DNA of 64,000 nucleotides from Phenylobacterium hankyongense (GTDB lineage: Bacteria; Pseudomonadota; Alphaproteobacteria; Caulobacterales; Caulobacteraceae): positions 1,100,001 to 1,164,000 of the forward strand of contig NZ_QFYP01000001.1 in the NCBI RefSeq assembly GCF_003254505.1, written 5' to 3'. The translations under genes were made by a program, and so were the position numbers. Shown here one piece after another: positions 1 to 7,976 of this stretch. The notes beneath the pieces were generated by a model, which was not told the origin of the DNA, did no database searches, and saw only the letters and a program-made list of their open reading frames with translations. Position 1 is the stretch's first letter; each line of letters begins with the position of its first letter.

Positions 1-2
1 GG

Positions 3-866
3 CTGAGCGTCTCGGCGGAGGGCGCCTCCTATTCCCTGTCCGGCAAGTTCGGGGTCGAGGCGCACGAGGCTGCGGCCCTGCTGCTCGCCACCCGCCGCGC
101 CACCCAGGGCAAGATGGGCGTCTCCTTCCACGTGGGCAGCCAGTGCATGCGCCCCACCGCCTTCCAGGCCGCCATGGCCCAGGCCAGCCGCGCCATCGTG
201 CGGGCCGGCGTCATGGTCGACGTGGTGGACGTGGGCGGCGGCTTCCCGTCGGTCTACCCGGGCATGGTGCCGCCGGACATGGCGGACTACCTCGACTCCA
301 TCGATCGCGGCTTCGCCGACATGATGGTCCACGAGGACACCGAGCTGTGGTGCGAGCCGGGCCGGGCGCTGGTGGCGGAAGCCTCCTCGATCCTCACCAA
401 GGTCGAGCTGAAGAAGGGCGACGCGCTCTATCTGAACGACGGCAGCTACGGCAGCCTGTTCGATGCGGCGCACGTCAAATGGCCCTTTCCGGTCAAGCTG
501 ATGCGCAAGGACGGCGACCAGGCGGTCGACGTCGAAGGCCCCCTGCGGCCCTTTCGCTTCTATGGCCCGACCTGCGATTCCATCGACCACATGCCGGGTC
601 CGTTCTGGCTGCCGGAGGACGTCCGCGAGGGCGACTACATCGAGATCGGCATGCTGGGCGCCTACGGCGTGGCCATGAACACCCGCTTCAACGGCTTCGG
701 CGACGCCGAAACGGTCGCCGTCGAAGACGCGCCGATGGCCTCCATGTTCGGCTTGGCCGGCCGCACCATCCGCCTGCCGCGCGAGCAGCAGCAGGAGGAT
801 GAGCGCAAGGTCGTGCGCCTCTCCCGTCCCAAGGGTCGGGCCGGCAAGAGCCGTCGGCGGCGGTAA
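3..866 (+). CDS. Fold-III PLP decarboxylase (ornithine/lysine decarboxylase), 5'-truncated
   Basis: The reading frame is open from the left edge of the window, so the N-terminal part, including the PLP-binding lysine, is missing. The visible 287 residues match the alanine-racemase-fold decarboxylases: KFGV, SFHVGSQ, the glycine loop DVGGGFPSVYPG that holds the PLP phosphate, EPGRALV, the catalytic-cysteine motif GPTCDSID, and GAYG near the C terminus. Family enzymes decarboxylate ornithine or lysine to putrescine or cadaverine. The C terminus ends in an Arg/Lys-rich tail. The next gene, about 100 bp downstream, is a deoxyhypusine-synthase homologue, which supports a polyamine role. Ornithine versus lysine preference cannot be told from this part. 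Confidence 0.9.
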   Translation: MSVSAEGASYSLSGKFGVEAHEAAALLLATRRATQGKMGVSFHVGSQCMRPTAFQAAMAQASRAIVRAGVMVDVVDVGGGFPSVYPGMVPPDMADYLDSIDRGFADMMVHEDTELWCEPGRALVAEASSILTKVELKKGDALYLNDGSYGSLFDAAHVKWPFPVKLMRKDGDQAVDVEGPLRPFRFYGPTCDSIDHMPGPFWLPEDVREGDYIEIGMLGAYGVAMNTRFNGFGDAETVAVEDAPMASMFGLAGRTIRLPREQQQEDERKVVRLSRPKGRAGKSRRRR

Positions 867-967
867 CAACCGACACACCTGACGTGTTAAAGGCGCGGCC
901 GGTCGCTCCGTCCCGGTCGCGCCTATCCTATGGACGGGCGATCACCCTCAGAAGGGAACTTCCGAAG

Positions 968-2023
968 ATGAACGCTGACGTTCAGAAATCGAACCGCAAG
1001 GCCGAACTGCTGGCCAACACCGTCGAGCACGTGGCGATCGACCAGTACGACGCCCGCCCGGTCATCGACGCCATGCGCAAGATGAGCTTCACCAGCCGCG
1101 ACACCGCCCGCGCCGCCGACATCTGGTCGATGTCGCTGGAGGACCCGACCTGCTCGACCTGGCTGACGCTGGCCGGCTCGACCAGCGCCGGCGGCTGCAT
1201 GCACATCTACCGCGACATGGTGAAGTACGGGATGATCGACGTGATCGTCTCCACCGGCGCCTCGATCGTCGACATGGATTTCTTCGAGGCCCTGGGCTTC
1301 AAGCACTACCAGGCCCAGTCCGACGTCGACGACCGCGACCTGCGCGACCTCTACATCGACCGGATCTACGACACCTACATCGACGAGGAAGAGCTGCAGA
1401 ACTGCGACGGGACGATCTACGACCTGTGCAACGCGCTCGAGCCGCGCCCCTACTCCAGCCGCGAGTTCATCCACGAGATGGGCAAGTGGCTGGCGGCGGG
1501 CAACGCCAAGAAGCCCGGCAGCCTGGTGCAGACCGCCTATGAAGAAGGCGTGCCGATCTTCTGCCCGGCGTTCACCGACAGCTCCGCCGGCTTCGGCCTG
1601 GTGAAGCACCAGGTGGAGCGGATGAAGGAAGGCAAGCCCTACCTGACCATCGATTCCGTGGCCGACTTCCGCGAGCTCACCGACATCAAGATCGCGGCGG
1701 GGACCACCGGCCTGTTCATGGTCGGCGGCGGCGTGCCGAAGAACTTCGCCCAGGACACCGTGGTCTGCGCGGAGATCCTCGGCCACGAGGCGGAGATGCA
1801 CAAATACGCCGTGCAGATCACCGTCGCCGACGTCCGCGACGGGGCCTGCTCGTCCTCGACCCTCAAGGAGGCCTGCTCCTGGGGCAAGGTCGACGTCACC
1901 TGGGAGCAGATGGTGTTCGCCGAAGCCACCACGGTGGTGCCGCTGATCGCCTCCAACGCCTGGCACAAGGGCGCCTGGAAAACCCGCGCCAAGCCCCGCT
2001 GGGCCAAGCTGTTCGCGAAATAG
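968..2023 (+). CDS. Deoxyhypusine synthase family protein
   Basis: This 351-residue protein belongs to the NAD-dependent deoxyhypusine synthase family. Visible family marks are the N-terminal substrate region with TLAGSTSAGG, VSTGASIVDMDF, the glycine-rich TTGLFMVGGGVPKNF, and the C-terminal SWGK segment, whose lysine corresponds to the active-site lysine of eukaryotic DHS. Bacteria lack eIF5A, so bacterial members are thought to move the spermidine aminobutyl group to another acceptor, for example making homospermidine from putrescine. That role is inferred. ATG 968 is chosen because GAAGGGAA lies just upstream and the 28 residues of open frame before it look non-coding. The neighbouring decarboxylase would supply the diamine. 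Confidence 0.88.
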   Translation: MNADVQKSNRKAELLANTVEHVAIDQYDARPVIDAMRKMSFTSRDTARAADIWSMSLEDPTCSTWLTLAGSTSAGGCMHIYRDMVKYGMIDVIVSTGASIVDMDFFEALGFKHYQAQSDVDDRDLRDLYIDRIYDTYIDEEELQNCDGTIYDLCNALEPRPYSSREFIHEMGKWLAAGNAKKPGSLVQTAYEEGVPIFCPAFTDSSAGFGLVKHQVERMKEGKPYLTIDSVADFRELTDIKIAAGTTGLFMVGGGVPKNFAQDTVVCAEILGHEAEMHKYAVQITVADVRDGACSSSTLKEACSWGKVDVTWEQMVFAEATTVVPLIASNAWHKGAWKTRAKPRWAKLFAK

Positions 2024-2038
2024 CTTCGCCGATCCGGT

Positions 2039-2220
2039 CCTTCTTCCCCTTGTGGGGAAGGGTCGGGCGCGAGCCCCGCTGATGAGGGGGCGCACCGAAA
2101 TATCTCCTCGTCATCCTCCGGTCGGCCGAAGGCTGATCCGGGGGATCCAGCCCAAGGCCGGACTTCAGCTGCTGAGCAGCGACCTTGGGATGGGTCGCCC
2201 GGACGAGCCGGGCGATGACG
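2039..2220. repeat. Composite intergenic palindromic elements
   Basis: The 286-bp gap between the deoxyhypusine-synthase-like gene and the phosphatase gene holds two structured pieces. The first, 2039-2090, is a C-rich hairpin followed by GTCGGGCG...GATGAGGGG; a related copy lies at 59554-59607. The second, 2109-2220, is bounded by the inverted pair CGTCATC/GATGACG and contains a near-palindromic GATCCAGCCCAAGG/CCTTGGGATGGGTC arm pair. It resembles the element at 52215-52335. No gene was found here. Confidence 0.6.
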
Positions 2221-2309
2221 AAGGGGACGGCGGCGCTCGCCCGACCACGACGGGTTGATACCGCCGCATCCGCCTGCAACACCTAGATTGCAGAGCTTCG
2301 GAGGGCGGG

Positions 2310-3089
2310 ATGGACATGACGCGGGCATTGACGGTCGTTGCGGCTCTGGCGCTGATCGGAGCCGCGCCGGCTCGGGCGCCGGCGCCCAAGGGCTACCTGT
2401 CGGCGGCCGAGGCGCCGGATCCCCTGCGCATCCTGCCGCCCGCGCCGGTCGCCGGCAGCTCGCGCTACGAGGCCGACCGCACGATCTTCCTGCAGACCCG
2501 CATCTACAAGGACACCCCGCGCTGGGCGCTGGCGCAGAACGACATCAACCAGGCCGCCATCCTCAAGGACCTGGCCTGTTCGGTGGGCGTCGAGCTGACG
2601 CCCCAGAACGCCCCGAAGACGGTGGACCTGTTCAAGAAGATGCTGCCCGACGTCCGCCGCGCGATCGACGTGCCGAAGGACTTCTACCAGCGCAAGCGGC
2701 CCTACCTGATCGACGAGGGCCCGATCTGCGACCAGAAGAGCGAAAGCCTGGCCAAGAGCCCCGACTATCCCTCGGGCCACAACACCTGGAGCTGGAGCGT
2801 CGGCCTGGTGATGGCCGAGCTTGCCCCCGACCGCGCCACCGACATCCTGGTCCGCGCCCGCGCCTTCGGCGAGAGCCGGCTGGTCTGCGGGGTGCACAAC
2901 CTCAGCGCCGTCGAGGCCGGCCGCACCAACGCCTCGGCCGTGGTCGCCGCCCTGCATGGCTCCGACGCGTTCCGCAAGGACCTGGAGGCCGCGCGCAAGG
3001 AAGTCGCCGCCGCCCGCAAGGCCGGCCCCGCGCCCGACCCCGCGGCCTGCGCCCAGGAAGCCGCGCTGATCGCCAAGTCGCCGTACTGA
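2310..3089 (+). CDS. Secreted PAP2-family class A acid phosphatase with an altered motif
   Basis: The 259-residue protein has a signal peptide (hydrophobic residues 7-19, Ala-rich cleavage region). The class A non-specific acid phosphatase signature KX6RP-PSGH-SRX5HX3D is largely present: KDFYQRKRP fits KX6RP, YPSGHNTW supplies PSGH, and SRLVCGVH fits SRX5H. The aspartate three residues after that histidine is replaced by alanine (HNLSAVEAG where HxxSDVDAA is usual). Family members hydrolyse phosphomonoesters in the periplasm through a phospho-histidine. The altered motif may lower or change activity. A convincing ribosome site, GGAGGGCGGG, precedes ATG 2310. Confidence 0.85.
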   Translation: MDMTRALTVVAALALIGAAPARAPAPKGYLSAAEAPDPLRILPPAPVAGSSRYEADRTIFLQTRIYKDTPRWALAQNDINQAAILKDLACSVGVELTPQNAPKTVDLFKKMLPDVRRAIDVPKDFYQRKRPYLIDEGPICDQKSESLAKSPDYPSGHNTWSWSVGLVMAELAPDRATDILVRARAFGESRLVCGVHNLSAVEAGRTNASAVVAALHGSDAFRKDLEAARKEVAAARKAGPAPDPAACAQEAALIAKSPY

Positions 3090-3119
3090 AGGCGGCGAGG
3101 CGGCTGCGGTCCCGCCGCC

Positions 3120-3533
3120 TCAGGCGTCCATGTTCCAGGTGTCGACGTGCCACTTCAGCTGGCCGTCCTCCTCTTTCCAGAGCACGGCGTACTTGCCGGT
3201 CGCCTGGGCGCCGTCGGCAAAGGTCAGCGTAAAGGCGCCGAGCTGGTGGACGTAGGGGCCGGCTGGCCGCAGCTTCACGGTGGCAAGCTGCGCCGTCTTG
3301 ATCCCCAGCTCCTGCCGCCCCCCGGCCCAGAACTCGGCGATGGCCTCGCGGCCCTCGATCAGCGGCGCGCCGGGCGGCTGGATCTGGGCGTCGCGGGTGT
3401 AGACGCCGCGCGCGGCTGCGCCGGCGTCCCCGCGATTGAAGGCTTCCATGAAAGCGGCGTCGGCCTCCTCGATAGCTGCACGCACCGCCTCCGACACCTC
3501 GGACGCAGCGTTTCGCTCCAGGATTTCGGACAT
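3120..3533 (-). CDS. SnoaL-like / DUF4440 family protein
   Basis: This 137-residue cytoplasmic protein has the NTF2-like (cystatin-cone) pattern of the YybH/DUF4440 group: an N-terminal helix with EADAAFMEAFNRGDAGA, then IEGREAIAEFW, and a C-terminal beta-rich part ending WHVDTWNMD. Such proteins are ligand-binding or isomerase-like, usually of unknown substrate. The start at 3533 gives the usual family N terminus. An in-frame ATG at 3569 is possible but has no ribosome site. It converges with the phosphatase gene, 30 bp away. No function can be inferred from neighbours. Confidence 0.75.
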   Translation of the reverse strand: MSEILERNAASEVSEAVRAAIEEADAAFMEAFNRGDAGAAARGVYTRDAQIQPPGAPLIEGREAIAEFWAGGRQELGIKTAQLATVKLRPAGPYVHQLGAFTLTFADGAQATGKYAVLWKEEDGQLKWHVDTWNMDA

Positions 3534-3647
3534 CGTGGTCACCGGGCTTCGCCGGCCTCCCTCGCGCATGAACTGCGCGAGGAGATCATAACGCCCTTGC
3601 CTCGTCGGTGACGAGGCGCGCGGGCCACCACTCCGTGATCGGGCGGC

Positions 3648-4421
3648 TCAGATGCCGGCGTACCACTCGTAGCCGCGGTCTTCCCAGAAGCCGCCCTTGC
3701 CGCGGCCAATGTGGGCGAAGTCCTCCACCGCCTCCAGGCGCATGACGTACTTGGCGTGCTTGTAGCCCAGCTGGCGCTCGACCCGCAGGCGGACCGGGGC
3801 GCCGTGCGCCACCGGCAGCGGTCGGTCGTTCATCGCATAGGCCAGGATCGACTGCGGGTGATAGGCGTCGATCAGGTCGATGCTCTCGTAGTACTGGCCC
3901 GAGCCGTCGAGGGTCTGCTCCAGGCTGTCGGCGCAGTGGAAGACGATGTAGCGGGCGTTCGGCTTCAGCCCCGCCTGGTCGAGCAGCGGGCCGAGCCGCG
4001 CGCCGGTCCACTTGCCGATCGAGGACCAGCCCTCAACGCAGTCGTGGCGGGTGATCTGGGTCCGCGACGGCTGGGCGCGCAGCTCCGCCAGGCTCAGCGC
4101 CAGCGGCCGCTCCACCAGGCCGTCGATCACCAGCCGCCAGTCCGCGAAGCCGTTCGCCAGGTGGGCGCGGTAGGCGGGGTCGTCGGGGTCCACCGAGCCG
4201 TTGGGCTTGAAGTCCGCCGATATGGCGGCGGGCGGGAACTCGCGGGCCAGCGCCTTGCGGTCGGTGACCAGGCGCTGGGCGCGGCGGGTCAGGCCCTCGG
4301 CGCCGCGCAGCACGCCGAGCGCGGCGGGGTTCTCGTTGAGCTTGTCGCAGGCCGCCAGCCACAGGCCCGCCAGCCCGGCGCCGGCCCCCTTGATCCAGCC
4401 GCGGCGGTTGAACTGGCTCAT
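3648..4421 (-). CDS. Periplasmic molybdopterin-dependent oxidoreductase (sulfite oxidase fold)
   Basis: The 257-residue protein belongs to the sulfite-oxidase/MsrP-like molybdopterin family. The N terminus has a twin-arginine motif (NRRGWIKG) and then a lipobox-like LAAC at residues 22-25, so it may be a Tat-exported lipoprotein. The cysteine in ITRHDCVEGWSSIG is the expected molybdenum ligand, followed by KWTGARLGPLL. Its start overlaps the end of the upstream cytochrome b gene by 4 bp (ATGA), so the two are translationally coupled and probably form one electron-transfer complex at the periplasmic face. The substrate, such as a sulfoxide or sulfite, is not evident. Confidence 0.87.
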   Translation of the reverse strand: MSQFNRRGWIKGAGAGLAGLWLAACDKLNENPAALGVLRGAEGLTRRAQRLVTDRKALAREFPPAAISADFKPNGSVDPDDPAYRAHLANGFADWRLVIDGLVERPLALSLAELRAQPSRTQITRHDCVEGWSSIGKWTGARLGPLLDQAGLKPNARYIVFHCADSLEQTLDGSGQYYESIDLIDAYHPQSILAYAMNDRPLPVAHGAPVRLRVERQLGYKHAKYVMRLEAVEDFAHIGRGKGGFWEDRGYEWYAGI

Positions 4422-5236
4422 GCGGCGCCCTTCTCGACTTCGATGGCGTAGCGGCCGGTGATCATCGAGCGGATGTTGTTCCAGGTCCCCGAGGCCACCA
4501 CCATCACCACGTGGACGATGACGAACAGCACGATCAGCGACGCCGAGATGAAGTGGATCGAGCGCGCCGACTGCCGGCCGCCGAACAGGTCGAGCAGCCA
4601 GGGGAACGCCGCGTCGACGCCCGGCGACATGGTCAGGCCGGTGCCCAGCATCAGCGGCGCCAGCACCACGATCACGCCCAGATAGCTGAGCTTCTGCAGC
4701 ACGTTGTAGCGCCGCGCCGCCTCGCCCTTGGGGAACTTCAGCTGCGCGTGGGTGACGATCTCATGCCAGACGTTGCGCGGCTTCAGGTCCGCCCCGCTGG
4801 GCAACAGGTCGCGCCGGAGGTGGCCCCCGACCAGGCCCATGGCCCAGTAGACCAAGCCGTTGATCACGAACAGCCAGGCGAAGAAGAAGTGCCAGCGCCG
4901 GCCGTCGGCCAGGTCGCGGTAGCTGGGGACCGTCGCCCAGGCCGGGAAGCCGCGCGGCTCGCGCATCCCCGGCTTGCCGGAATAGCCCAGCACCCCGGTG
5001 GTCTCGAACCGATGGCCGGCGATGGTGGTGACGCCGATCGGCTCGCCCGCCTTCGCCGCGGCGTCCATCGAGATCCATGGGGTCGCGAAGGTCGACTTGG
5101 CCCCCCAGTAGAGCGCCGGGTGGGCGTTGAAGATCTGCAGGCCGCTCATCAGCAGCAGGCTGACGGCCAGCACATTGATCCAGTGGGTCAGGCGGGTGAC
5201 GCCTGCGTGCCGGTAGACCAGCACCTTGTCGCCCAT
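4418..5236 (-). CDS. Cytochrome b561-type membrane subunit
   Basis: This 272-residue integral membrane protein resembles the Ni-hydrogenase-type cytochrome b561 family. It has four to five hydrophobic segments. Candidate heme-ligand histidines are RHAGVTRLTHW near the N terminus, RRWHFFFAWLF in the middle and the C-terminal SIHFISASLIVLFVIVHVV. It would pass electrons from quinol to the molybdopterin protein encoded immediately downstream, whose start overlaps its stop. The start at 5236 is fixed by GGGGGAGGAG, 7 bp upstream. The heme arrangement and lack of a ferric-reductase core make it distinct from MsrQ. Confidence 0.87.
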   Translation of the reverse strand: MGDKVLVYRHAGVTRLTHWINVLAVSLLLMSGLQIFNAHPALYWGAKSTFATPWISMDAAAKAGEPIGVTTIAGHRFETTGVLGYSGKPGMREPRGFPAWATVPSYRDLADGRRWHFFFAWLFVINGLVYWAMGLVGGHLRRDLLPSGADLKPRNVWHEIVTHAQLKFPKGEAARRYNVLQKLSYLGVIVVLAPLMLGTGLTMSPGVDAAFPWLLDLFGGRQSARSIHFISASLIVLFVIVHVVMVVASGTWNNIRSMITGRYAIEVEKGAA

Positions 5237-5375
5237 GGTGCGCTCCTCCCCCCGAAGCCGCCTGAAGTCTGCCACACAAGCCCCGCGCAGGCGAGACGGC
5301 GACCGTCGCCGCCCGCACGGAACATCGCCGGCCCGCGGGCGCTTCACCTGCGACCCACGAACAGAGGAGGCTCCC

Positions 5376-5672
5376 ATGGCGGACGAACGCGAAGGCCAGG
5401 GCTTGCCGGCCGGCCATCCCGCGACCGAGGACAAGGTCCAGACCCGCGGCCGCGAGGCGAACGCCGCCCGGCCGCTGAACGCCGCAGAGGACAAGGGCGG
5501 AGCCGAGCGCTACCCGTCGGTGAGCCAGACCGATTCCGTCGAGCGCCGCAGCTTCGATCCTGCCGCCGACGCGCCGACGCCCCGGCAGGGCGCCGGCGAC
5601 GGATCCATCCCGGTGTCGAAGACCGAAGCCCAGCTCGGCCCCGGCGGCGACCCGGTCGAAGGCAAACGCTAG
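5376..5672 (+). CDS. Hydrophilic, probably disordered small protein
   Basis: A 98-residue polar protein with no cysteine, signal peptide or membrane segment. It is rich in Gly, Ala, Asp, Glu and Pro, with segments such as QGLPAGHPATEDKVQTRG. The start at 5376 follows a strong AGAGGAGG site. Codon usage matches the neighbours, so it looks like a real gene. It resembles small stress-type hydrophilic proteins in composition only; I do not recognise the family. It lies divergently from the cytochrome b gene, 139 bp away. Confidence 0.7.
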   Translation: MADEREGQGLPAGHPATEDKVQTRGREANAARPLNAAEDKGGAERYPSVSQTDSVERRSFDPAADAPTPRQGAGDGSIPVSKTEAQLGPGGDPVEGKR

Positions 5673-5725
5673 GCGCGCGGCCTGGCCGCCCCTAAGCTCC
5701 CCGCCGGATTTGGGGGAGCGGGCGT

Positions 5726-6637
5726 TTGAGCGAAGTCGAAGTCTGGCGAGGCGGCGTCGCCACCTGGGAATGCGACGCCATGGGCCACCTGAACGTCGGC
5801 TTCTACGTGGCCAAGTCCATGGAGGCCCTGGCCGGCTTCGCCGCCGAGCTCGGCATGCCGCAGGCCTTCGCGCCGCACGCCCAGTCGACGCTGATCGTCC
5901 GCGAGCAGCACATCCGCTTCCTGCGCGAGGCCCGGCCCGGCGCACCGCTGACCATCACCGGCGGGGTGGTGGAGATGGGCGAGGTCGAGGCCCGGGTGCT
6001 GCTGTTGATGCGGCACGCCTCCGGCGAGCTCGCCGCCAGCTTCCAGACCGTGGTCGCCCACGCCACCGCCCGTGACGGCGCGCCCTTCCCCTGGCCCGAC
6101 CGGCTGCGGGCCCGCGCCGAGGCGCTGGCCGTCGAGGTCCCGCCGCAGGCGGCGCCCCGCAGCATCGGCCTCGATCCTGTGGTGACCCGCGCCGGCCTCG
6201 AGCGCGCCGACGAACTCGGGCTCAAGCGCACGGGCCTGGGCGTCGTGCGCTCCGGCGACTGCGACGTCTTCGGCCGCATGCGGCCCGAGCTGATGATGGC
6301 CCGCATCTCCGACGGCATCCCGCACTTCTTCGACGGCGAGCGGCCGGGCGGCTCCGAGGCCGGCCGGGTCGGCGGCGCGGCGCTGGAGTACCGGCTCGTG
6401 CACTTCGCCTGGCCGCGGGCCGGCGACCGGGTGGCGCTGCGCTCCGGCTCGGCCGGCGGCGACGCCCGGTTCCGCAAGCTGGTGCACTGGCTGCTCGACC
6501 CCGCCACCGGCCGGCCCTGGGGCGCCGCCGAAGCGATCGCGGTCTCCTTCGACCTCGAGACCCGCAAGATCATCGCCCTGTCGGACGAGGCGCTGGCGGC
6601 GGTCAACGCCGAGGCTATCGAGGGGCTGTCGCTCTAG
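5726..6637 (+). CDS. Acyl-CoA thioesterase-like double-hotdog protein
   Basis: The 303-residue protein looks like two hotdog domains in tandem. The N-terminal one has the 4-hydroxybenzoyl-CoA thioesterase pattern: WECDAMGHLNVGFYVAKS, with an Asp-to-Asn catalytic stretch. The second begins near residue 160 with RTGLGVVRSGDCDVFGRM, a degenerate version of the same motif. It would hydrolyse acyl-CoA thioesters. The start is TTG 5726, preceded by GGGGGAGCG; no ATG in frame lies close. Its 3' end overlaps the convergent hydrolase gene by 23 bp. Confidence 0.8.
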   Translation: MSEVEVWRGGVATWECDAMGHLNVGFYVAKSMEALAGFAAELGMPQAFAPHAQSTLIVREQHIRFLREARPGAPLTITGGVVEMGEVEARVLLLMRHASGELAASFQTVVAHATARDGAPFPWPDRLRARAEALAVEVPPQAAPRSIGLDPVVTRAGLERADELGLKRTGLGVVRSGDCDVFGRMRPELMMARISDGIPHFFDGERPGGSEAGRVGGAALEYRLVHFAWPRAGDRVALRSGSAGGDARFRKLVHWLLDPATGRPWGAAEAIAVSFDLETRKIIALSDEALAAVNAEAIEGLSL

Positions 6638-7490
6638 TCAGCGCCGCACGCACTAGGTCGGGGCGCTCCATCGGCAGGAAGTGCGAGGTCCCCGGCACGG
6701 TCTCGACGATGACCCGGCCGTCGGCGGTAAGCGCCTCCAGGCGATCCTCCAGCCGCGCCGTCGAGGCGATCTCCGCCTGCAGAACGCGGATCGGGCAGCG
6801 GCTTTGCGCGAACGCCGCCCAGGGGTCGTAGTTGTGGGTGCGGAAGTTGGACGCCTCCCAGTCCGGCGCGCAGGCCAGCGTCACCTGGCCGTCGGCGGTG
6901 TCTTTGAAGCCCGCCGCCACATAGTCCGCCAGCTGCTCTTCGCTCCAGGTCCGGAAGGCGCCGCGGCCGCGGTAGGCCTCCAGCGCCGCCTGCCGGTCGG
7001 GAAAGCTCGCCCGGCGGCGCAGCGCGCCCTGCACCAGCGGCGACTCGCCGGCGTCGCGCGCCATCGTCGTGTCGAAGATCACCGGGTCGAACAGGGCGAG
7101 CGCGCGGACCCGCTCCGGCGCCGCCGCGGCCGCCAGCAGGCTGGCGGTGCCGCCCATGGAATGGCCGGCCAGCACCACCGGGCCCTCGGTCGCCGCCGCC
7201 AGGAAGGCCAGCAGGTCGTCGCGGAACTGGTTCCAGCCCTCGCGACCCTCGATCACCGTCGGCAGCGTCGTCGCGCCGTGGCCGCGCAGGTCGATGGCCA
7301 GGATCCGCAGCCCTGCGGCCAGCGGCTTGAGGATCGAGCGGTAGGTGCGGGCGTTGAAGCCGTTGGCGTGGGAGAAGACGATGTCGACCGGCCGATGCTC
7401 CGGGCCGAAGTCGAGGACCGCCATCGCGCCGCCGCGGCTCGGCAGCGGAACCGTCCGCAGGCGCGGCTCGTAGTCGACCTTGGCGTCCAT
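6615..7490 (-). CDS. Alpha/beta hydrolase
   Basis: A 291-residue cytoplasmic alpha/beta-fold hydrolase. The oxyanion/His-Gly-like region is VFSHANGFNARTYRS, the nucleophile elbow is GHSMGG near residue 113, and the catalytic histidine is in GTSHFLPMERP near the C terminus. A cap domain lies between the elbow and the C-terminal sheet. The substrate is unknown. The start at 7490 has GGAGGGAT 7 bp upstream; a longer open frame to 7559 would overlap the neighbour's start. It is divergent from the DUF488 gene. Confidence 0.87.
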   Translation of the reverse strand: MDAKVDYEPRLRTVPLPSRGGAMAVLDFGPEHRPVDIVFSHANGFNARTYRSILKPLAAGLRILAIDLRGHGATTLPTVIEGREGWNQFRDDLLAFLAAATEGPVVLAGHSMGGTASLLAAAAAPERVRALALFDPVIFDTTMARDAGESPLVQGALRRRASFPDRQAALEAYRGRGAFRTWSEEQLADYVAAGFKDTADGQVTLACAPDWEASNFRTHNYDPWAAFAQSRCPIRVLQAEIASTARLEDRLEALTADGRVIVETVPGTSHFLPMERPDLVRAALTRATAPR

Positions 7491-7542
7491 GAAATCCCTC
7501 CGACCGGTTTCCATATAACCGTCGATAACCCCAGGAGAAGAC

Positions 7543-7974
7543 ATGAAGCTGGCGACCATCCGCTACGAGAGCGAGACCCAGGACGCGGTGATCGGCCGGC
7601 TGAAGGCGGCCGGGGTGAAGGTGCTGATCGACGTGCGCGCCGTGGCCGCCTCGCGCCGGGCGGGGTTCTCCAAGAGCCTGCTGGCCGCCAGCCTGGCCGA
7701 GGCGGGCATCGAATACGTCCACCTGCGCCAGCTGGGGACGCCGAAGCCCGGCCGTGACGCCGCCCGCAAGGGCCACGTCGCCGAGATGCGGGCCATCTTC
7801 GAGGATCACCTGGCCGAGCCCGCCGCCCAGGTCGAACTCGCCCGCGCCGCCGAGATCGCCGGCGACCGCAAGGCCGCCCTGCTCTGCTACGAGGCCGATC
7901 CCAAGGGCTGCCACCGCTCGATCGTCGCCGACCGGATCTGCGCGTCGATCGGCTGCGAGATCGAGAACCTCTAG
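7543..7974 (+). CDS. DUF488 family protein
   Basis: A 143-residue protein of the DUF488 family. Typical features are the N-terminal VKVLIDVRAVAASRRAGFSK, the LRQLGTP segment, and the C-terminal ALLCYEADPKGCHRSIVAD with conserved Cys and His. The family is widespread and uncharacterised; the Cys/His pair suggests an enzyme or metal site. AGGAGAAG precedes ATG 7543. It ends 2 bp before the convergent pentapeptide gene's stop. Confidence 0.87.
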   Translation: MKLATIRYESETQDAVIGRLKAAGVKVLIDVRAVAASRRAGFSKSLLAASLAEAGIEYVHLRQLGTPKPGRDAARKGHVAEMRAIFEDHLAEPAAQVELARAAEIAGDRKAALLCYEADPKGCHRSIVADRICASIGCEIENL

Positions 7975-7976
7975 GC

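Noticed and set aside
4418..5236. MsrQ assignment for the cytochrome b gene
   Set aside because: The heme histidines and helix layout fit cytochrome b561, not the ferric-reductase-like MsrQ.
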